Assembly: GCA_903930725.1 (NCBI GenBank)
Contig: CAIYZW010000439.1
Coordinates: 1-7,505 of the forward strand
Direction of reading: 5' to 3'
DNA length: 7,505 nt
DNA from: an uncultured Bacteroidota bacterium
Lineage (GTDB): Bacteria; Bacteroidota; Bacteroidia; Bacteroidales; 4484-276
The translations under genes and the position numbers were made by a program. The notes beneath the pieces were generated by a model. The model was not told the DNA's origin. It made no database searches and saw only the letters and a program-made list of their open reading frames with translations. Shown here piece after piece: positions 1 to 5,360 of this stretch. Within the stretch, counting starts at the first letter, position 1, and each line of letters opens with the position of its first letter.

Positions 1-35
1 ATGGTGTTTTGTAAAACTTTTTCTGGATTCTTCAT
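1..35 (-). CDS. Possible 5' end of a further minus-strand gene, cut by the window edge
   Basis: Reading leftwards, an ATG at 35-33 opens a frame of 11 complete codons (MKNPEKVLQNT) that reaches the window edge without a stop. The bases just upstream (36-60) are very A/T-rich, as is usual before Bacteroidota genes, and no Shine-Dalgarno sequence is present. The orientation matches all other genes here, and the repeat array at 74-241 would fall in its upstream region. The frame is too short to judge coding potential or assign a family, and 11 open codons can occur by chance. No function is proposed. Confidence 0.25.
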   Translation of the reverse strand, partial: MKNPEKVLQNT

Positions 36-73
36 GTGTTTATAATTTGTTTTTTAATTGTCACATGGAAACG

Positions 74-134
74 CATGATTAAAATAATCATTACAGTTGG
101 TGCTTAATAATTATTTTAATCATGCTTATTTCAT
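74..134. repeat. Palindromic repeat, copy A
   Basis: This is the left copy of a duplicated 61-62 bp element. A perfect 16-bp inverted repeat, 73-88 against 110-125, encloses a 21-nt centre, so the transcript could form a long AT-rich hairpin. Each arm also holds a shorter dyad: TGATTA-N3-TAATCA at 76-90 (perfect) and TAATTA-N3-TAATCA at 108-122 (one mismatch). The outer 19 bp (74-92) and 18 bp (117-134) are identical to copy B, while the centre differs. It lies downstream of the ygfK stop codon. There is no U-run after the stem on the minus strand, so an intrinsic terminator is not the obvious reading. Confidence 0.75.
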
Positions 135-162
135 CTGATATTAATATATTTTTTTACTGGCA

Positions 163-178
163 TCCGCCAACTGGCGGA
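163..178. repeat. Short GC-rich palindrome between the two repeat copies
   Basis: TCCGCCA (163-169) and TGGCGGA (172-178) form a perfect 7-bp inverted repeat around a 2-nt centre, and the GC content stands out sharply in very AT-rich DNA. On the minus strand the stem is followed by a run of A, not T (the plus strand has T at 150-156). It therefore does not look like an intrinsic terminator in the direction of the genes. It resembles a dispersed intergenic palindrome, but copy number cannot be judged from one window. Confidence 0.6.
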
Positions 179-179
179 A

Positions 180-241
180 CATGATTAAAATAATCATTCC
201 GGAAGGTCATTATTGATTAAGTCTAATCATGCTTATTTCAT
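180..241. repeat. Palindromic repeat, copy B
   Basis: This second copy of the element starts 106 bp after copy A. It shares the outer 19 bp (180-198 with 74-92) and 18 bp (224-241 with 117-134), with a different 25-bp centre. It contains TGATTA-N3-TAATCA at 182-196 and TGATTA-N4-TAATCA at 214-229. Because the centre has diverged, the long stem pairs only at its ends (180-187 with 224-231), and the two short dyads are what is conserved. The element ends 6 bp before the stop codon of the ygfK-like gene, so any transcript end or processing signal here would act at the 3' end of that mRNA. Confidence 0.75.
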
Positions 242-247
242 TGGATT

Positions 248-3200
248 TTAAATCAAATTTCTGGTTGCATCAAGTATTAATTTCATTTTTGGGATTTCAG
301 GTATTTCGATTTCTGTATTATCATCGCCCATCCAATCAAACTGCTGGAATTCGAATGTATTTCTTTCAAAAACTGCAAGGCAGTAGTCGTTTTCGAAAAT
401 ATAGGCATCCCAGTTTTCGGTGAGTGTGGCCAATGAATTTTCGAATTTCATGGTAAGGCTTCTGTTTCCATCGCCCTCATCCTGCAAAAGGAACCCTTCC
501 GGAGATTTTAAGAAACTTTCGCGATTAAAGAAGATGCGTGGTTTATCCTTATACGGCGCCCCGGCTGTTGGGCAAAAAGTCTCGCAATTGCCGCACATAT
601 TGCACCAATCGGCAATATTTAGAACCTGGTATTTTTGAGTTATCTCAAGATTTTTACCCTTCGAAATAACTGCTTCACCATTTATGACCTTTACTTTGAT
701 TACCTCCAGCGGTTTATCCTGAATTTCGTATCCAAAATTGGCATGATTAGGGCAAACACTTACGCAAACATTACAAATAACATCACATTGAAGGCATCTT
801 GAGGCTTCTTTAACGGCTTCGTCATGTTTGAGAGAAGAAACAATCAGGTTAAAATTCCTGCGCATATCGGCAGGAGTTTCTGATGGTTTTATTGCAAACT
901 GGCGCTGTGCTTTCCGTACTTTAATCTGTTGAATATCAATTTGTTTTTCTTTAAGAATAAAATATTCTTTGCCTTCAAAATTTGCTTTACGGATAATCTC
1001 AACAGCAGCTTTCCGGCCATCGCCAATAGCGTTGATGGCTGTTGAAGCCCCACGCAGCGCATCACCACCAATAAACACATTTTCGATTTGTGTTTGGTAC
1101 GAATCCGGGTTGGTTTTCAATAAGGCGTGATCAACAAAATTAATTTCTAATTGTTGACCAACTGCCGGAATGATAGTATCAAAAGCCAGTTTAAACTCGG
1201 TTTTGGAGATTTCGACAGGCTTTGGGCGCCCGCTTTCGTCGGTATCTTTCAAGGTCATCATAATACATTCGATACCAGCAACCTGCCCGTTACTTATTAT
1301 TATTTTTTTAGGCGACATTAATTCCAAAATGGTAATTCCTTCGTCGAGGACTGCCTGAACTTCACCTTTATCGGCGGGCATATCCTCAATGTTCCGGCGA
1401 TAAATTATTGTAACATTTCCATCTTTACCAACCAGTCGGTAAGCTGTGCGTGCTGCGTCCATGGCAGTGTTTCCCCCGCCGATAATTGCAACATTTTTTC
1501 CGATAACCGAATGCTTTCCTTCCCTGGTTTGTTGCAAAAATTCCAAAGGATTTATAACACCTTTGGCTCCCATATTTGGAATATTGAGTAGGCTGGCTTG
1601 CTGTGCGCCGGCAGCAACAAATACAGCTTTATTTTTGGATTTTATATCTTCAAATCGCTTTTTATCAATTTTATAACCGTAATGGAAATTTATACCTGCA
1701 TTCCTGATTCGTTCGATATCCTTTTCGATGGACTGATCAGTAATCCTAAATCCGGGAATTGCGCCGGAAACCATACCACCGGCTTTTTTCTTTGTTTCGT
1801 AAACCGTAACTGTATATCCTGCCAGATTTAAAAACCAGGCACAGGATAAACCAGCAGGCCCCGCCCCAATTATGGCAGCTTTTTGGCCATTTTTTGTAAT
1901 TTTCTCAGGCTTAATTTGAATATCGGTGGCATTTTCGGAAACATAACGCTTTATTTCGCGAATAAGGACTGGTTCATCGTAGTTTATGCGCGTACACTTT
2001 AGCTGGCAAATATGGTCGCAAATCATACCAGTTACCGAGGGAAAAGGATTTGTCCGTAGTATCGCAATCATAGCTTTTGTAAGATCATTCTTTTCGGTAA
2101 ACCACATATAATCAGGTATGTCCTGATTTGTAGGACAGGTGCCGACACATGGAGCATTGATGCAATCGAAATGATCAAGGCTATGTTGGGTTTTAATGCT
2201 GTTATCAAAAAATATGGATTTATGATATGCCGGATGAGTCAGGACCTTCATAGCGTAAATTTTCAGAAAGTCAAGAGCTGCTTCACGGACATCAGATTTC
2301 TTATTTCCATTTTTAATGAAAACCGGAATATCAACAGCCGATTTTTTACTAAACGATGCTGATATATTTGTGAAGTACTGTGCAAGCCGTGCATAACCAC
2401 CAGGTTTTAAAAGGTCAGAACACATCGTAACCGGGCTAAAACCACACTGAATAAGCTCTGTAATATTAAAGCAATCGGCACCTCCCGAAAACGAAATATT
2501 GAGGTTACCATCAAATTTTGATTGTAATTTTGCTGCAAGGTTTACAGCAATTGGATGCAAGGCTTTGCCGCTCAAATAAACCTTTTGCTCACGTTTGGGG
2601 AAGAAATCTTTCTGATTTAAACATTCCAGCGTATTGGTGAGCTTGATGGCAAAATGCAAATCCAGTTCTGATGCCGTTTTCCGGAGCGATTCGATAATGT
2701 TGATTGCATCGGGATAGCTCAGGTCATTTTTAAAGGTTGATTTTGGTATTTCAATATTATATTCAAGTTCACGGTTTAAAATTGCTTTAACCGATTCGAC
2801 GCCCAAAAGTGTTGGATTAAGCTTTATGGTTGTATGAAGCTTTTTATCGAGCATAAAATATTTGCCAATATACTCGATTTCACGCGGCGGACAGCCATGC
2901 ATGGTCGAAAGGGTAACACTTGTAGAAATTGTGTCAGGAATTTCGATGAATTTAATATCAGGATATAATGACGAAATCTGAGTAATCTTCTGGTCTTTTT
3001 CTTCTTTGCAAAAATTCATTTTGCGCAGAAACCATTGAACGTTATATTTAGTAATTCCCTCAATATCATAACCTATGCTCATATCAAAAATTGTCCCGAT
3101 TGGCGGAGATTCTTTTCGGGTTCCGAAAAATAAGTGATTGAGCAGATGAATGATAATCCAGGCGTTCAAATATTGATCGTAGGATTCTTCAACGGTTAAT

Positions 3201-3580
3201 TCCTGTGACCATTCGCAGTTATAACCCTCATCCTGCATGTCAATGCAAGGTTTCGAAATGATCAGTTTATCAACAGTTTGAACAGTTTTAAGTTCGATAA
3301 ACCTGGCTCCGCAAAGCCAACCGGCAACAATATTCTGAGCAAGCTGTGTGTGTGGCCCGGCAGCTAATCCAATTGGATTATGCAATAGCTTTCCGAATTT
3401 TTCGGTCCGGAGATGCTGATTTTTATTGGGGTCAAAAAACAATTGTTGAGGTATATCAAAGATAGCATTTTTAGTTTCCAGATCAGTTAAAATAATCTTC
3501 ACCAAATGTTCAATTTTTGGCGGATAAAATTTTTCAGGCATGTCGTTTAGTTTGAATTCAGTGCCACAAATGTAATTCAT
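248..3580 (-). CDS. ygfK: YgfK-type flavin/iron-sulfur oxidoreductase (putative selenate reductase subunit)
   Basis: This 1110-residue cytosolic protein fuses three modules. Residues about 60-455 resemble the dihydroorotate/dihydropyrimidine dehydrogenase FMN barrel (NPIGLAAGP at 68-76, STMHGCPPREIE at 225-236, SFSGGADC at 363-370). Residues about 465-870 resemble the glutamate synthase small subunit: a Cys-rich entry (C473, C478, C482, C521, C525, C529), an FAD Rossmann motif IIGAGPAG (570-577), an NAD(P) motif IIGGGNTA (699-706) and a second flavin motif FIGGDA (836-841). A ferredoxin-like part follows, with C929, C932, C936, C939, C943 and CxxCxxCxxxCP at 993-1004. This order identifies YgfK, genetically linked to selenate reduction in E. 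coli and to anaerobic purine/urate clusters; its true reaction is uncertain. Electrons probably pass from NAD(P)H through FAD and Fe-S centres to FMN (inference). An in-frame TAA directly precedes the ATG, so no earlier start is possible. Met14 (ATG at 3541-3539) is an alternative. The tail after residue 1004 is long at about 106 residues. Confidence 0.9.
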   Translation of the reverse strand: MNYICGTEFKLNDMPEKFYPPKIEHLVKIILTDLETKNAIFDIPQQLFFDPNKNQHLRTEKFGKLLHNPIGLAAGPHTQLAQNIVAGWLCGARFIELKTVQTVDKLIISKPCIDMQDEGYNCEWSQELTVEESYDQYLNAWIIIHLLNHLFFGTRKESPPIGTIFDMSIGYDIEGITKYNVQWFLRKMNFCKEEKDQKITQISSLYPDIKFIEIPDTISTSVTLSTMHGCPPREIEYIGKYFMLDKKLHTTIKLNPTLLGVESVKAILNRELEYNIEIPKSTFKNDLSYPDAINIIESLRKTASELDLHFAIKLTNTLECLNQKDFFPKREQKVYLSGKALHPIAVNLAAKLQSKFDGNLNISFSGGADCFNITELIQCGFSPVTMCSDLLKPGGYARLAQYFTNISASFSKKSAVDIPVFIKNGNKKSDVREAALDFLKIYAMKVLTHPAYHKSIFFDNSIKTQHSLDHFDCINAPCVGTCPTNQDIPDYMWFTEKNDLTKAMIAILRTNPFPSVTGMICDHICQLKCTRINYDEPVLIREIKRYVSENATDIQIKPEKITKNGQKAAIIGAGPAGLSCAWFLNLAGYTVTVYETKKKAGGMVSGAIPGFRITDQSIEKDIERIRNAGINFHYGYKIDKKRFEDIKSKNKAVFVAAGAQQASLLNIPNMGAKGVINPLEFLQQTREGKHSVIGKNVAIIGGGNTAMDAARTAYRLVGKDGNVTIIYRRNIEDMPADKGEVQAVLDEGITILELMSPKKIIISNGQVAGIECIMMTLKDTDESGRPKPVEISKTEFKLAFDTIIPAVGQQLEINFVDHALLKTNPDSYQTQIENVFIGGDALRGASTAINAIGDGRKAAVEIIRKANFEGKEYFILKEKQIDIQQIKVRKAQRQFAIKPSETPADMRRNFNLIVSSLKHDEAVKEASRCLQCDVICNVCVSVCPNHANFGYEIQDKPLEVIKVKVINGEAVISKGKNLEITQKYQVLNIADWCNMCGNCETFCPTAGAPYKDKPRIFFNRESFLKSPEGFLLQDEGDGNRSLTMKFENSLATLTENWDAYIFENDYCLAVFERNTFEFQQFDWMGDDNTEIEIPEIPKMKLILDATRNLI

Positions 3581-3790
3581 TTATCAGTGGAATTTTAAGA
3601 AACAATAAAAAAAGTACTTGATAGGGTAAATTTTTAGAGATTCCAAATAATACAACAATTAAAATCAGATAATTTTTCCGTTTGTGTACATTTCACTTCC
3701 TGTTGCCCTAAAAACATTTTATTAATGTACTGAAAAATAATTTTTTACATTTCTCACGTTTCTTAACGAAATTAGTACTCGTAAAACGCT

Positions 3791-4387
3791 TTAATATTGT
3801 AAAATTACAACTTTTTTAATTAAAACCGGCTCCAGAAGAAACTGCCATTCACCCGAAGTTGGGCATATTTGAATAGATTTCACAACATCCATGCCCTGGA
3901 TTACTCTGCCAAATGCAGCAAATCCTTGCCCGTCGGGATTACGGTTGCCACCAAAGTCGAGTGTTGGCTGGTCGCCAATGCAAATAAAAAACTCCGAATT
4001 TGCAGTCCCGGGGCCAAGCCGGGCCATCGAAATTGTACCGTCGAGATGCTGGATCCCGGTTTGCGACGTGTTTTCGTGAGGTATCGGATTCAATGTATCT
4101 TTTTTGCCCGTTACCTCCAACCCTCCCTGCAAAACCTCAATTTTTACAGGATTTGCCTGGTTATCGGGTCGCACTGCCCGGTAAAAACAAGCACTGTCAA
4201 ATCGCCCTTCATGGGCATACTTAAGGAAATGACAAGCGGTAACCGGAGCTTTTGAGGTGTATAATTCGACCACAATTTCGCCAAATTCGGTGCTGAGGCT
4301 TATTTTAGGGTTTTCAACTCTGGAACACGACCATTGAAAAAAGGGTAAAATCATGAAAATGGCCACGATTGGAAACTTGTTTATCAT
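3791..4387 (-). CDS. Cyclophilin-type peptidyl-prolyl cis-trans isomerase, probable lipoprotein
   Basis: The 198-residue product should catalyse cis-trans isomerisation of Xaa-Pro bonds in exported proteins. The chosen start gives a signal peptide with a lysine at position 4, a hydrophobic stretch at 5-18 and a cysteine at 21 in SCS. The -3 residue (Gln) is not classical, so the lipoprotein call is moderate. The cyclophilin domain spans about 28-196. Arg70, Gln87 and Phe134 match human CypA Arg55, Gln63 and Phe113, while Gln111 is replaced by Glu132 in NSEFFICIGDQP. The positions of CypA Trp121 and His126 appear to be Thr142 and Phe156, which suggests poor cyclosporin binding. The RPDNQ insertion and the GGNRNPDGQGFAAFGRV block mark a bacterial subfamily. 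An upstream in-frame ATG at 4435 would overlap eamA and bury the signal peptide, so it was rejected. It begins 4 bp after the transporter stop, so co-transcription is likely. Confidence 0.9.
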   Translation of the reverse strand: MINKFPIVAIFMILPFFQWSCSRVENPKISLSTEFGEIVVELYTSKAPVTACHFLKYAHEGRFDSACFYRAVRPDNQANPVKIEVLQGGLEVTGKKDTLNPIPHENTSQTGIQHLDGTISMARLGPGTANSEFFICIGDQPTLDFGGNRNPDGQGFAAFGRVIQGMDVVKSIQICPTSGEWQFLLEPVLIKKVVILQY

Positions 4388-4391
4388 AAAA

Positions 4392-5246
4392 TCAAAATTT
4401 TGTAATGAGAAAAATTGCGAAAATTGCCAGCACAATCCCTACCCAGTTGAGTTTTGTGAGTTTTTCGTTAAAAACAAAAAAGCCTGTTACCGACGAAAGT
4501 GCCACCACACCAATATTATATAACGGCACAAAAACTGAAACATCAAAAAGATCGAGACCTTTTAAGAAATACAAAGTCGAAAACCAGTTTAGAAGCCCCA
4601 GAACAATGCCGGCCAGAACGTTTTTTATTGCGAACTTTTCCTTTTTTCCCGACCATTTAAAAAGCAGAACTATCGTACCTAAAATTAAAGCAACACAAAA
4701 TGCAGTTGCCAGAAATACCACAAAATCGCCTCCAATAAAGTAATGCTCTGCAATTTTAAACATCGAATCGTTGATGCCAACTGCAAGAAACAGGAAAACC
4801 GGCAGCCAGACATATTTTGAATTGATGGTGATGGCTTTGCCTTTTTTGGAAGTCAGATAAAAAGCAATAAGGGCCATGATAATTCCTGCAACTTTGAAAA
4901 TGTTTACGGGGTCTCCAAAAATCAAAAAACCAAGAGCTACCGGAATTACAACCGACATACGGCTTGAAATTGCCGTAATCGAAATTCCGGAATATTGGGC
5001 AGAGAAAGCGAAAAAATTAAACGAAATAATAAGCAATGCTCCAACAATGATGGATGATAAAAACCAGGGCTGGTCAGGGATTTCAGAAAAACTAAAACTT
5101 CCGCTTTCGCTGAGAAAACCAAATACTGAAGCCACAAAATAATTGACAGTAATTGCCTGGACGATGCTGATTTTAAACCTTTCGAAAACCCGGAAAATGA
5201 CAATGATAGCAGTGGACGTGAGTATGGCGAGTACAATATAATTCAT
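4392..5246 (-). CDS. EamA/DMT-superfamily inner-membrane transporter
   Basis: This 284-residue, strongly hydrophobic protein has about ten predicted transmembrane segments (roughly 2-20, 28-47, 62-82, 87-110, 113-132, 145-160, 172-196, 207-228, 232-258, 264-282). They form two five-helix halves, the duplicated EamA plan. Each half ends in the family pattern of a helix, a short acidic or polar turn and two closing helices: FLIFGDPVNIFKVAG at 107-121 and FFVFNEKLTKLNWVG at 256-270. Members move amino acids, nucleobases, sugars or other metabolites, and the substrate cannot be read from sequence. The place between xdhB and ygfK permits purine or purine-product transport, but that rests on position only. 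The ATG at 5246-5244 lacks a Shine-Dalgarno sequence. A candidate promoter lies about 20 bp upstream, and the isomerase gene follows after 4 bp. Confidence 0.88.
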   Translation of the reverse strand: MNYIVLAILTSTAIIVIFRVFERFKISIVQAITVNYFVASVFGFLSESGSFSFSEIPDQPWFLSSIIVGALLIISFNFFAFSAQYSGISITAISSRMSVVIPVALGFLIFGDPVNIFKVAGIIMALIAFYLTSKKGKAITINSKYVWLPVFLFLAVGINDSMFKIAEHYFIGGDFVVFLATAFCVALILGTIVLLFKWSGKKEKFAIKNVLAGIVLGLLNWFSTLYFLKGLDLFDVSVFVPLYNIGVVALSSVTGFFVFNEKLTKLNWVGIVLAIFAIFLITKF

Positions 5247-5267
5247 CAGTAATTAATTTGGAAGCAG

Positions 5268-5275
5268 CAAAAGTA
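5268..5275 (-). promoter_or_regulatory. Candidate Bacteroidota -7 element upstream of the transporter gene
   Basis: Read on the minus strand, 5275-5268 is TACTTTTG, an exact match to the Bacteroidota -7 consensus TAnnTTTG. It would place the transcript start roughly 15-20 nt before the ATG at 5246. The expected TTG/TTTG -33 element, 19-23 bp further upstream, is absent (the region reads TTTCAATGATTT), so the match is half a promoter. If real, it gives the transporter and isomerase genes expression independent of xdh. Confidence 0.4.
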
Positions 5276-5337
5276 AACTTTTAGATAAACCGGAAATCAT
5301 TGAAATTAAAAGGTGTGATGCCTGGTTTAAAATCCAA

Positions 5338-5360
5338 TCCTGAATTTTTCAATTTCAGGA
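5338..5360 (-). terminator. Weak stem-loop over the xdhB stop codon
   Basis: TCCTGAA (5338-5344) and TTCAGGA (5354-5360) form a perfect 7-bp stem with a 9-nt loop, and the right arm contains the xdhB TGA stop at 5357-5355. On the minus-strand transcript the stem is followed by UUGGAUUUUAAA, which is only moderately U-rich. It may be a weak terminator or an mRNA 3'-end element between xdhB and the transporter gene. Confidence 0.3.

Noticed and set aside
41..49. Plus-strand promoter (TATAATTTG)
   Set aside because: It does not fit TAnnTTTG exactly, has no well-spaced -33 element, and would point into the 3' end of ygfK.
163..178. Intrinsic terminator for ygfK
   Set aside because: On the minus-strand transcript the stem is followed by A residues, not U; the T-run is on the wrong side.
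74..241. CRISPR array
   Set aside because: There are only two copies of a palindromic element, with diverged centres and one interval; no regular repeat-spacer series and no cas genes.
229..638. Two overlapping plus-strand open frames over the 3' end of ygfK
   Set aside because: They are antisense to the ferredoxin-like region and tail of YgfK and show no family resemblance.
3644..3652. -7 promoter element for ygfK (TATTATTTG on the minus strand)
   Set aside because: The spacing inside the motif is one base off TAnnTTTG and no -33 TTG lies at the right distance.
3686..3730. Terminator after the isomerase gene (GTACATT / AATGTAC)
   Set aside because: A 7-bp AT-rich stem with a 31-nt loop and no following U-run is within chance expectation in such DNA.
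3869..4255. Plus-strand open frame of 128 codons
   Set aside because: It lies fully antisense to the well-supported cyclophilin gene, and its translation has no recognisable motif.
4388..4435. Upstream ATG at 4435 as the start of the isomerase
   Set aside because: It would add 16 residues ahead of a good signal peptide and overlap the end of the transporter gene by 44 bp.
4405..4743. Plus-strand open frame of 112 codons
   Set aside because: Antisense to the transporter gene; the Lys/Thr/Pro-rich product is what the complement of hydrophobic codons yields.
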